From NCBI GenBank assembly GCA_025928185.1, contig JAICKA010000002.1:124001-188000 (forward strand): 64,000 nucleotides of DNA. Reading direction: 5' to 3'. The first letter of the stretch is position 1. Every line of letters begins with the position of its first letter. Source of the DNA: Gemmatimonadaceae bacterium. Its GTDB lineage: Bacteria > Gemmatimonadota > Gemmatimonadetes > Gemmatimonadales > Gemmatimonadaceae. The position numbers were made by a program, and so were the translations under genes. Shown piece after piece: positions 8,592-16,598 of the stretch. Under the pieces are notes generated by a model. That model worked only from the letters and a program-made list of their open reading frames with translations. It made no database searches and was not told where the DNA came from.

Positions 8592-9493
8592 ACCGATACA
8601 CGATCGCGCTTGCGTTCGCGTGCTCCATCACGATGCAGGCTGGAGCGCAGGCGCCGCTGGCCGTGACCCACTCCGACACGACCGCATTGCGGCACACGCT
8701 CGACGCGATCGCCGCGGCGCATCACGGCGTGCTCGGGTATTCGGTCATCAATCTCGACACGGGCGAGCGGCTCTCGCTGCGCGGCGACGAAACGTTTCCG
8801 ACGGCGAGCCTGATCAAGGTGCCGATTCTCGTCACGCTCTATGATCTCGTGGAGCAGAAACAGCTCTCGCTCGACGATCCGCTCACGGTGCTCAAGATCG
8901 ATCAGGTGCCGGGCAGCGGCGTGCTGCAATTCATGCATCCGGGCATGACGCTCAGCGTCCACGACGCCGCGGCGCTGATGATCATCCTCAGCGACAACAC
9001 GGCAACCAACCTGCTGCTCGACCGGATCATCATTCGTCGCGTATGGGCGAAGATGGAAGCGCTCGGGCTGCCGCACACCAAGGTGCACTCGAAGACGTTT
9101 CTCCGCATCTCGAGCGTGGCGATGGACAGCTCGGTCAAGTACGGACTGGGCGTGAGCACGCCGAACGAGATGGCGCACCTGTTCGAGTTGCTGGCCGAGG
9201 GCAGGGCGGTGAGTCCCGCGGCGGACTCGGCGATGCTCGACCTGCTGGCGAAAAACGCGGATCAGGAGTCGATGCAGCGCACCATCAACGGGCTGGCCGT
9301 GCCGCACAAGACTGGCGCGACCGATTCGGTTCGCACCGAGTGTGCGCTGTTCCGCCTTAAATCGCGCGTAGTGGCGTGCGGATTCACGAAAGAGAACGAG
9401 GACATCCGCTGGGTGGTCGACAATGAGGCGCAGGTGACGTTGGGAAAAATCGGGGCGGCGGTGGCGGCGTGGGCGGGGGAGGATCGGAGATAG
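8588..9493 (+). CDS. secreted class A beta-lactamase-family serine hydrolase lacking the usual Glu166 motif
   Basis: 301 residues, ATGA-coupled to the previous gene, with a signal peptide ending near QAGAQA. The three penicilloyl-serine-transferase motifs are present: S-L-I-K (Ser74, Lys77), SDN (135-137) and KTG (241-243). The omega-loop motif E-x-x-L-N that supplies the deacylating Glu166 in true class A enzymes is not seen; the corresponding stretch reads THSK-like residues followed by FLRISS. The protein may therefore be a peptidase/esterase-like or slow-turnover member rather than a resistance enzyme. It is presumably periplasmic. GA-rich repeat DNA starts directly at its 3' end. Confidence 0.85.
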   Translation: MNRYTIALAFACSITMQAGAQAPLAVTHSDTTALRHTLDAIAAAHHGVLGYSVINLDTGERLSLRGDETFPTASLIKVPILVTLYDLVEQKQLSLDDPLTVLKIDQVPGSGVLQFMHPGMTLSVHDAAALMIILSDNTATNLLLDRIIIRRVWAKMEALGLPHTKVHSKTFLRISSVAMDSSVKYGLGVSTPNEMAHLFELLAEGRAVSPAADSAMLDLLAKNADQESMQRTINGLAVPHKTGATDSVRTECALFRLKSRVVACGFTKENEDIRWVVDNEAQVTLGKIGAAVAAWAGEDRR

Positions 9494-9610
9494 AGGGGAG
9501 AGGGGAGAGGGGAGAGGGGAGGAACTACCCAGAAGCCAGGAGCGAGACGCCAGACGCGAGACGGGAGCCACGACTTCTCTCCCCACTCCCCTCTCCTCTC
9601 TCCTCTCTGC
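9491..9610. repeat. GA-rich / CT-rich inverted low-complexity repeat
   Basis: A run built from the word GAGAGGGGA (9491-9522) faces a complementary CTCCCCTCTC run (9577-9609) across about 55 bases, giving an imperfect hairpin of about 30 bp. The same word family recurs near 37.1-37.3 kb and 49.5-49.6 kb. It fills the gap between the beta-lactamase-like gene and the sorting-signal gene; no ORF is credible here. Confidence 0.7.
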
Positions 9611-9661
9611 AGTTCTGGCCCGCGGTATGCCCTTGCTCCTCCGAAGAAGGAGGAGACCCCC

Positions 9662-10069
9662 GTGTCCTATCGACGTTTACTCGCGCTCGTCATGCTCGCG
9701 GGCATGCCCGCAACCGCAGCTGCGCAATTCACGACGTTCATTCCGCCGCAGATGCGCGTCGCCGATTCGGTGAAAGCCGTCGTCGCCGCCGCCGAGAAGG
9801 CGCAGACCGACAGCGCCGTCACGATGCAGCTGACGAACATGAAAACCTGGGTCGACTCGGCCGCGGGCATCAGCACGCCGCCGGTGACCGCGGTGGATTC
9901 GGCGACCGTCGGCCTCACGACGCCGCCGGAATCGACGACGTTCACGAATGGCGCGCGGGCGCCGGAGACCGCGAGCGATCTTCCGCTGCTCGTGCTGGTC
10001 GGCGCGGTGTTTCTCGGACTCGGAACGCTGCTGCTGGCCGACCGCCGACCATCGCGACACGGTGCGTAA
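9662..10069 (+). CDS. secreted protein with C-terminal sortase sorting signal (putative sortase substrate)
   Basis: 135 residues. GTG start at 9662, preceded by AAGGAGGAG. A signal peptide (1-22, ending ATAAAQ) is followed by a short Ala-rich helix and a Thr/Ser/Pro-rich stalk. The C-terminus has the three-part layout of a sortase signal: the pentapeptide APETA (100-104), a hydrophobic span (about 107-125) and a positive tail beginning ADRR. The next gene is a sortase overlapping by 8 bases, which supports a dedicated enzyme-substrate pair. No known domain occurs in the 80-residue mature part. The sorting function is inferred. Confidence 0.78.
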   Translation: MSYRRLLALVMLAGMPATAAAQFTTFIPPQMRVADSVKAVVAAAEKAQTDSAVTMQLTNMKTWVDSAAGISTPPVTAVDSATVGLTTPPESTTFTNGARAPETASDLPLLVLVGAVFLGLGTLLLADRRPSRHGA

Positions 10070-10712
10070 GTATCTCGGCCTGGTGATGTACGTGACCGGC
10101 GGACTGCTCCTTTCGTTCGCCGGCGGCCGGTATGCGCTCGGGATGATCAGAGCCGACCAGGCGCGCGAAGCGTGGGACGGCGCGGCAGCCAGGGAAGCAG
10201 TGGTGCTTGCGCGCTCCGTGGCACTACATCACGGCCACCGCGAGCCGGTCGTGGATGGAGCGCCGGTGGCGCGCCTGATCATTCCGAGCATCGATCTGGA
10301 CGACATCGTCCTCGAGGGGGTCGACGGCGATGATCTGAATGCCGGCCCTGGGCATTTCCCGGGCAGCGCGTTCCCCGGCGAGCCGGGGAACGCGATCATT
10401 TCGGCTCATCGCGATCGTCACTTCAATCATCTCGATGCGCTCAGCGTTGGCGACACCATCGTGACGGAATCGGGCGCTCTTCGGGACACATGGGTTGTTG
10501 TGTCGACGCGCGTCATTCAGAAGGACGACCCCGCGCTCTTCGCTACCAAGACGCCGACGCTCACCCTCACGACCTGCTGGCCGATTCGCTATTTGGGACC
10601 GGCGCCCGATCGGTTGATTGTGACAGCGAAGCCCAGAGGAGAGAGGGCAGAGGCTCGACGACAGGTGGCGATCCGAAAGGCGGCCATCAGAAGTGAGACT
10701 GGCACCAACTGA
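10062..10712 (+). CDS. class D-like sortase
   Basis: 216 residues. GTG start at 10062 overlaps the substrate gene by 8 bases; upstream in-frame sequence is the shadow of that gene. An N-terminal membrane anchor (about residues 5-25) precedes the sortase barrel. Catalytic residues are His116 (ISAHRD), Cys172 (TLTTCWP) and Arg184 (PDRLIV), the exact order and spacing of the family; TLxTC is the class D form. Sortases cleave an LPxTG-like signal and join the protein to an acceptor amine. In a diderm the acceptor is not known. A charged tail of about 25 residues extends past the barrel. Confidence 0.9.
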   Translation: MRKYLGLVMYVTGGLLLSFAGGRYALGMIRADQAREAWDGAAAREAVVLARSVALHHGHREPVVDGAPVARLIIPSIDLDDIVLEGVDGDDLNAGPGHFPGSAFPGEPGNAIISAHRDRHFNHLDALSVGDTIVTESGALRDTWVVVSTRVIQKDDPALFATKTPTLTLTTCWPIRYLGPAPDRLIVTAKPRGERAEARRQVAIRKAAIRSETGTN

Positions 10713-10804
10713 GTGTCTGCAGCCATTCGCGGCATCTCACGGCTGGCGTCTCAAAGCTGAAAGCTGGGTAGTTTTCTATCCTCCATCCTCTCGTCCTCTC
10801 CCTT

Positions 10805-11659
10805 CTGCCTCCCGTCGTCGCCCTCGAGAGCTCAGTTCTCGCTCAGGGCCTTCCGATTCCCGAAAACCGCCAAGCCGCCGAACGCATGGTGCGCGCGGTG
10901 GAAGCGGCTGGCGCGACCGCGGCGATTACAGCCGTCGTGCGCGGAGTGCCGACCGTCGGTCTGGCCGGCGACGATCTCGAGCGCTTTCTCCGGCGCGACG
11001 GAGTTCGAAAGGTCTCGGCGCGAGACCTGGGCGCGGCAATGGCTCGCGGGTTGGACGGCGCGACCACCGTGGCGGCGACGCTCGTGCTGGCGACTCGCGC
11101 CGGTATCGAGGTGTTTGCGACGGGCGGCATTGGTGGCGTGCATCGCGGCGCGCCGTTCGACGAGTCGGCGGATCTGGCCGAGCTGGCGCGCACGTCCATG
11201 ATCGTCGTGTGTGCCGGCGCCAAATCGATTCTCGACCTGCCCGCGACCTGGGAGCGACTCGAGAGCCATGGCATTCCGGTCGTCGGCTACCAAACGCACG
11301 AGCTGCCTGGCTTCTTCACCGCCGAAACCGGCATTCCGCTCTCGACGTGCGCCGATTCCGTCGACGAGATCGTGTCGGTCTGGCGAGCGCATCGGTCGCT
11401 CGGGCGACCGCAGTCGCTGCTCGTCGTCCAACCGCCGCCACGCGAGCATGCGCTGCCGAGGGCCGCTATGGAGGCCGCCGTGCAGCAGGCTCAAACAGAA
11501 GCCGCGCGCGAAGGTATCGAAGGCGCGGCGGTCACGCCGTTTCTGCTCGCCGCCGTAAGCCGTTCAACAGCGGGCGGTTCGCTCGCCGCGAACCTCGCCT
11601 TGCTCGAACAAAACGCGAAGCTCGCCGGTGAGATCGCACAGCGACTTGGATCACCGTAA
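10805..11659 (+). CDS. psuG: pseudouridine-5'-phosphate glycosidase, 5' end uncertain
   Basis: The family cleaves pseudouridine 5'-phosphate to uracil and ribose 5-phosphate. Conserved parts are VVALES near the N-terminus (catalytic-site Glu), FATGGIGGVHRG, GAKSILDL (Lys) and YQTHELPGF. No ATG, GTG or TTG occurs upstream of the essential VVALES motif: the frame is open only from 10772 and its first codons are repeat DNA (TATCCTCCATCCTCT). The first in-frame ATG is 10886, which would remove the active-site Glu. I place the start at the CTG codon 10805 at the repeat-gene junction. A non-canonical start, or a gene damaged by repeat insertion, are both possible. Confidence 0.8.
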   Translation: MPPVVALESSVLAQGLPIPENRQAAERMVRAVEAAGATAAITAVVRGVPTVGLAGDDLERFLRRDGVRKVSARDLGAAMARGLDGATTVAATLVLATRAGIEVFATGGIGGVHRGAPFDESADLAELARTSMIVVCAGAKSILDLPATWERLESHGIPVVGYQTHELPGFFTAETGIPLSTCADSVDEIVSVWRAHRSLGRPQSLLVVQPPPREHALPRAAMEAAVQQAQTEAAREGIEGAAVTPFLLAAVSRSTAGGSLAANLALLEQNAKLAGEIAQRLGSP

Positions 11660-11673
11660 TGCTGTAATCGCCA

Positions 11674-11703
11674 TTGAACTTCGCCGTGCACCGATTGTAC
11701 TAT
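11674..11703 (+). promoter_or_regulatory. sigma70-type promoter of the TPR operon
   Basis: TTGAAC (11674-11679), an 18-base spacer and TACTAT (11698-11703) precede the TPR gene. A GGAGG ribosome site follows at 11724. Confidence 0.55.
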
Positions 11704-11738
11704 AGGTCGTACCCTCATGAGCCGGAGGCTTGCTGACG

Positions 11739-12875
11739 ATGGCCACCCCGTTCCTGAGTTCTGAAGAGTACGACGAGCGCGCACATCAGTTGTACAACGA
11801 AGGGCAATTCGACGAAGCGCTGGTCATACTGCGTGAAGGACTCGCGCTCTATCCGAATTCGGTCGAGCTGCACGTTGGGGTGGCGTACGCCGAGCTGGCG
11901 CGCGAAGAGTACGCCTGGGCGCGCCGAAGCTTCGAGCAGGCGCTCGTGCTGGAGCCTGAGCACGAGGATGGGCTCGCCGGCCTCGGCGAAACGTTGCTCA
12001 AGCTGGGTCAGGACGAGGCGGCGGTCCGCTGCTTCCGTCGCACCCTCGAGCTCGGGTACGCCGATGACATCGACCTGATGCTCCAGGTCGGACGCTCGCT
12101 GTTCCGCGAAGCGTCTCTTCGCGAGCGCACGGATTTCTTCGAGGCCGCACGCGATTTCTTCGAGACGGCCGTGCAGCAGGCGCCCGATTCGGCGGAAGCC
12201 GTCGCCTGCCTCGGCTACGCGCAGCACCGTCTCGGCGACGATGCGACGGCGATCGCGTCGCTCCGGCGTTCCCTGCAACTCGACAGCGACCACGCCGAAG
12301 CGCGGATCTATCTCGCGAACATTCTCTACGATCAGAGCGAGTACGAGGCAGCGCTGTATCACTTCGAGCGCACCACACCCGACGACCACTGGGACGAGCT
12401 CGGGATCTGGCGCCTGATCGAGTTGAAGCGCTCGTTGCACCGACTCGACGAAAACGATCCCGATCTCAAGGTCTGGGACGAGCGGTTGTCCGAGCTGGCC
12501 GGCGGTATCGATGACGTTGACACGATGCTCATGGAGCTCGATCCCCGCGACGGCGCGGATACTGCACCGGCCGCCGAGACGGCTCGGGGTCAGCTCGAGC
12601 TCTTCGGCAGCCTGCTCAGCTCTCTTGCGGAAGCGAAGTGGGATCCGGAGCACCAGATCATCGTGTCCGACGGAGCCGAGTTCGGTGGCTCCTGGGAGGA
12701 GATCGTGCGCCGTATGCGTGACGAAAAGGGTCATCCTGCGCACTCGATGCAGGAATTCATGAGCGCTACGTCGCAGCATGCGTTCCGGCAAACGGGCATT
12801 CGAATTCCGACCCACGACGCGGAGAGCTTCATCCGCGGCAGCGCCGTAGCGGGGCTCCTCCGGATCGTTCGGTGA
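11739..12875 (+). CDS. tetratricopeptide-repeat protein
   Basis: 378 residues. The ATG at 11739 is preferred over the TTG at 11730 because GGAGG lies 10 bases upstream. At least five TPR units can be read (for example YNEGQFDEALVILREGLAL, then ARRSFEQALVLEPEHEDGL), covering roughly residues 10-240. The rest is acidic and unassigned, ending with an RxAHSMQEF-like segment. There is no signal peptide, so it is cytoplasmic, presumably a scaffold. It is GTGA-coupled to a second TPR protein with a membrane segment. Function unknown beyond protein-protein interaction. Confidence 0.85.
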   Translation: MATPFLSSEEYDERAHQLYNEGQFDEALVILREGLALYPNSVELHVGVAYAELAREEYAWARRSFEQALVLEPEHEDGLAGLGETLLKLGQDEAAVRCFRRTLELGYADDIDLMLQVGRSLFREASLRERTDFFEAARDFFETAVQQAPDSAEAVACLGYAQHRLGDDATAIASLRRSLQLDSDHAEARIYLANILYDQSEYEAALYHFERTTPDDHWDELGIWRLIELKRSLHRLDENDPDLKVWDERLSELAGGIDDVDTMLMELDPRDGADTAPAAETARGQLELFGSLLSSLAEAKWDPEHQIIVSDGAEFGGSWEEIVRRMRDEKGHPAHSMQEFMSATSQHAFRQTGIRIPTHDAESFIRGSAVAGLLRIVR

Positions 12876-13927
12876 CCGCGCCCGCGCAATGGAGCGCGCG
12901 CGCTGCGCTCGACGCGGCGCGTCCGGCGGTTGCACGCCTGGACGTCAATCGCGGCACGGAAGATCTTGCCGCCGATCTCATCGAGACGTGGAGCGCCGTC
13001 GAAGCCGCGCTCCGCTCGCTCGTCGGTAGTTCGGTCCTCTCCGGGCAGCCGCTGATCCGCGAAGCGAGGCAGCGACAGCTCATCAGCTTCGACCAGGCGA
13101 ATTCGCTCGCCCAATTCGAGGCCGTGCACAGCCGCGTGCAGGACACGAGCTACCGTCCGAATCTCGGCGACGTGAATGCCGCGCGCGACGCCTTTCTCAA
13201 GCTCGACACGGCGCTGATGGGGGATTCCGGTATCGCGCCGCCGCGCGCCGTTCCGGTTTCCGGCACACCAGCGCCGGTCGTAGCGGCGGAAACGACGACG
13301 CCACCGGCCGAGACCACCGTCGTCACGACGACAGCGCGGCGGCATCGTTTGCCGCTCTGGGCATCGATCGTCGCCGGCGTGATCGTGCTGGTGATTCTCG
13401 TCGGCGGCGGCTATCTGCTATTCGGTCGCCGTACATCCAGCGCGTTGCAGGAAGGTATTGCGGCGTACACCGCCGGACAGCGCGAGGCGGCGGTGAGCGC
13501 GTTCAATCGCGCCGAGCGCGAAAATCCAAACGCTCCGATGCCGCACGTGTACCTGGCGCGAATGGCGCGCGAGGTCGGCAACTTCCCTCTCGCCGGCCAG
13601 GAGCTGCAACTCGCGTTGCAGGCCGATCCGAACAACGAGATCGCCCTGCGCGAGATGGGCTCGAATCTCCTCGCGCAGGGAAACTACGACCTGGCGCGCC
13701 GATTCTACGTGCGAGCCGTGCAGGCCGACACGGCGGACAAGACGGCGATGGGCTACCTTGGCTGTACGCTCGTGAAGCTCAATCGCGTGCAGGAAGCGAA
13801 CAACTTTCTCACGCGGGCGGGTCCGGGTCCGTGGAGCAACTGCACGCCGGCGACGAACAATGGCGCGCTGCCGCCCACACCGGGCATACTGAATTCGTCG
13901 TCGAATCCGGCGCCCACAGGCCAGTAG
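12872..13927 (+). CDS. single-span membrane protein with C-terminal TPR domain
   Basis: 351 residues, GTG start overlapping the previous stop. The N-terminal about 115 residues form a helical cytoplasmic domain, followed by a Thr/Pro-rich linker, one transmembrane helix (about 170-190, PLWASIVAGVIVLVILVGGG) and a C-terminal TPR-like domain (about 200-320) that would be periplasmic. The tail is rich in Ser, Pro and Asn. Together with the cytoplasmic TPR protein and the M16 peptidase downstream (20-base gap) it may form an envelope complex; this is inferred from gene order. No enzymatic motif seen. Confidence 0.8.
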   Translation: MTAPAQWSARAALDAARPAVARLDVNRGTEDLAADLIETWSAVEAALRSLVGSSVLSGQPLIREARQRQLISFDQANSLAQFEAVHSRVQDTSYRPNLGDVNAARDAFLKLDTALMGDSGIAPPRAVPVSGTPAPVVAAETTTPPAETTVVTTTARRHRLPLWASIVAGVIVLVILVGGGYLLFGRRTSSALQEGIAAYTAGQREAAVSAFNRAERENPNAPMPHVYLARMAREVGNFPLAGQELQLALQADPNNEIALREMGSNLLAQGNYDLARRFYVRAVQADTADKTAMGYLGCTLVKLNRVQEANNFLTRAGPGPWSNCTPATNNGALPPTPGILNSSSNPAPTGQ

Positions 13928-13946
13928 ACTCTCGCACCCCACGCTC

Positions 13947-16598
13947 GTGACAACGTCAGCGTTACCGTTCACGATCGACGCCGAGTCGGTCGTTCGCACG
14001 CGTTTGCCGAATGGGCTCACCGTGCTCATTCGGCAGGATCGGTCGGCGCCTGTCGTCGCGATCGTGACCTACGTGAGTGCCGGCTACTTCGACGAGACGG
14101 ACGACGTCGTCGGCATCGCGCACGTGCTCGAGCACATGTACTTCAAGGGCACGCCCACGCGCGGCGTCGGCGAGATCGCGAAGCAGACGAAAGCCGTCGG
14201 CGGCTATCTCAACGCCGGCACGATCTACGACCACACCAGCTACTACACCGTGCTGCCGTCGTCGGGATTCGCGCAAGGGCTCGAGGTCCAGGCCGACGCG
14301 TACGCGCGCTCGCTGCTCGACGCCGGCGAGTTGTCGCGCGAGCTCGAAGTCATCATCCAGGAAGCAAAGCGCAAGGCGGACAATCCTGGAGCGGTGGCGA
14401 CGGAGACCCTATACGAGATTCTGCACGACCGCCATCGCATTCGCCGCTGGCGGATCGGACGCGAGCCCGGGCTGCGCGCAATCACGCGCGATGCGCTCTT
14501 CGGGTTTTACAAGAACTTTTATCATCCGGGCAACACGGTACTCACGATCGCAGGCGACGTCGATCCGGCGAATGCGCTCGCGGAAGTGGAGCGCCTGTAC
14601 GGCGGATTGCGCAGCGGTGAGCCGCAGCGCCAGCCCGGTCCGACCGAAGAGGGCGTCTCGGGCTTTCGCTTCCGCGAGTTCGCCGGCGACATCGGGCAGA
14701 CGCAGCTCGCGTTCGGGTGGCGGACGCCAGGTACCACGCACCCGGACACGCCGGCGCTCGATCTGCTGGCGATGGTGCTCGGCGCCGGCCGCGCGTCGCG
14801 ACTCTACCGCGCCGTCCGCGAGCGGCGGCTCGCGTCATCCATCACGGCGTACAACTACACGCCCACGCAGATCGGCGTGTTCGTCGTGCACGCGGAAGCG
14901 CCGCCGGCGTCGGCAGCGCAAGCCGCGCGCGCGATTTGGAGTCAGATTTCGGCCGTTCGAAAGGGCGAGATCGGCGAGCTGGAGCTCGAGCGCGCCAAGC
15001 GCATCTACGAATCGCAATGGGTGCGTCGCCTTGAGGACATGGAAGGTCAGGCGAACTATCTCGCCGAGTGGGAGGCGCTCGGCGATTGGCGAATGGGCGA
15101 ACGCTATCTCGAGCGCGTGCTGACTTCGACGCGCGACGAGCTGGTCGCCGTCGCCAATCGGTATCTGGTGGCCAACGATGCCGGCGTCGTCGTGTACCGA
15201 CCGGAGAGCAGCGCGCCGCTGGCGGATGACGCCGGCAAGATGCGCGAGCTGCTCGATCGCATGCCGCGACCGGAGCCGCTCGCGCCGACGGCGCCGTACG
15301 TGGCGCGCGCGCTGCCGAAGTCGCCTGTCCCCGCGTTCGGCTATGAGGAGCCCGGCGTTCAGGTGTACTTCACGCGCAACGAGGTTCCGCTCCTCATGCG
15401 CCACAAACCGGGCGCACCGCTCGTGCATGTCGGCGTGTTCGTGCTCGGTGGCGCATGGGAGGAAAAGCCGGAGCGCGCCGGACTCACCACGCTCATGGTA
15501 CGCACCGCGCTCAAGGGCACGACCACTCGCACCGCGCTGCAGATCGCCGAGGAAGCCGAGCTGCTCGGCGGAAGCGTGAGCGGCTCGACTGGCTCCGACA
15601 GCTTCGGCTGGTCGATCTCGGTGCCGACGCGCTATGCCGCCGCCGCGATCGAGCTGCTCGCCGATGTCGTGCAGCATCCGAAGCTCGGCGACCAGGCGCT
15701 CGAAACCGAGCGAGCGATCGCGATGGCCGACGTTGCGGCGCTGCGCGACGACATGTATCGCTACCCCACGCGTCTGGCGACGCAGGCAGCGTTCGCCGGA
15801 TATCCGTACGGTCAGCCGGTCGGCGGCGACGAAGACACGCTTCCGGACATCAGCGCGGACGACGTCATGCGCTGGCATCGCGAGCGTGTGCTCCGCTCGG
15901 ATTGCGTGATCGCGGTGGTCGGGAACGTCGATCAGGCGGAAATGGCGCGAGTGGCCACCGCGGCGTTCGGCGATCTCGATCACAAGTTGCCGCGCGAGCC
16001 GGACGAATGTGAATGGCCTTGGGACGTATCCATCACGGTCGAACTGCGCGAGCGCGCACAGACCGCGCTCACGATGCTCTTTCCCGGTCCGCCGCGAAAT
16101 GATCCGAAGCGGTTTTCCGCGGCGATGCTGGCGAGCGTGGCCAGTGGGCTGGGCGGGCGCTTCTTCGACGAGCTGCGCGACAAACGCTCGCTGTGCTACA
16201 CGGTGAACGCGTTCGCTTCCGATCGCCGGCTCGCCGGCACATTCGGCGCATACATCGCCACGTCGCCGGAGCAGGAGGCCGCGGCGCGCGAGGGTCTGCT
16301 CACTGAATTTCGCCGCTTCCGCGAAGAACCGGTCACCGCGGAAGAGCTGGAGCGCGCGCAACGCTATGCGATCGGCGTGCACGCGATTCGTCAGCAGAGC
16401 GGCGGCGCGATGCTCGCCGACATGGTCGACGCGCACCTATTCGGGACACTGTCGGAGCTGGAAACGTACGAGCAGTCGATATTGGCGGTGACGGCGGATT
16501 CGATGCTGGAGGTCGCACAGCGCTACTTCGATCCAGCCAAGCGCGTGGAAGGCATCGTACGCGGGCGCGCGCACGGAGCTAGCGGGCGGACTCCCTGA
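13947..16598 (+). CDS. M16-family zinc metallopeptidase (insulinase/pitrilysin type, two-unit)
   Basis: 883 residues, GTG start. The inverted zinc motif HVLEH (His59, Glu62, His63) and the third ligand Glu in VIIQEAKRKADNP (Glu139) are intact in the first M16 unit. The second unit (from about 450) keeps the fold features (GLTTLMVRTALKG, SGLGGRFFDELRDKRSLCY) without the zinc motif, as is normal for the inactive half. No clear signal peptide is present, so it may be cytoplasmic or exported by another path. The last 20 bases overlap the convergent membrane-protein gene. Confidence 0.92.
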   Translation: MTTSALPFTIDAESVVRTRLPNGLTVLIRQDRSAPVVAIVTYVSAGYFDETDDVVGIAHVLEHMYFKGTPTRGVGEIAKQTKAVGGYLNAGTIYDHTSYYTVLPSSGFAQGLEVQADAYARSLLDAGELSRELEVIIQEAKRKADNPGAVATETLYEILHDRHRIRRWRIGREPGLRAITRDALFGFYKNFYHPGNTVLTIAGDVDPANALAEVERLYGGLRSGEPQRQPGPTEEGVSGFRFREFAGDIGQTQLAFGWRTPGTTHPDTPALDLLAMVLGAGRASRLYRAVRERRLASSITAYNYTPTQIGVFVVHAEAPPASAAQAARAIWSQISAVRKGEIGELELERAKRIYESQWVRRLEDMEGQANYLAEWEALGDWRMGERYLERVLTSTRDELVAVANRYLVANDAGVVVYRPESSAPLADDAGKMRELLDRMPRPEPLAPTAPYVARALPKSPVPAFGYEEPGVQVYFTRNEVPLLMRHKPGAPLVHVGVFVLGGAWEEKPERAGLTTLMVRTALKGTTTRTALQIAEEAELLGGSVSGSTGSDSFGWSISVPTRYAAAAIELLADVVQHPKLGDQALETERAIAMADVAALRDDMYRYPTRLATQAAFAGYPYGQPVGGDEDTLPDISADDVMRWHRERVLRSDCVIAVVGNVDQAEMARVATAAFGDLDHKLPREPDECEWPWDVSITVELRERAQTALTMLFPGPPRNDPKRFSAAMLASVASGLGGRFFDELRDKRSLCYTVNAFASDRRLAGTFGAYIATSPEQEAAAREGLLTEFRRFREEPVTAEELERAQRYAIGVHAIRQQSGGAMLADMVDAHLFGTLSELETYEQSILAVTADSMLEVAQRYFDPAKRVEGIVRGRAHGASGRTP

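Noticed and set aside
8588-9493. Antibiotic-resistance beta-lactamase
   Set aside because: The deacylating Glu motif is not visible and the gene is in a metabolic operon, so resistance is not supported.
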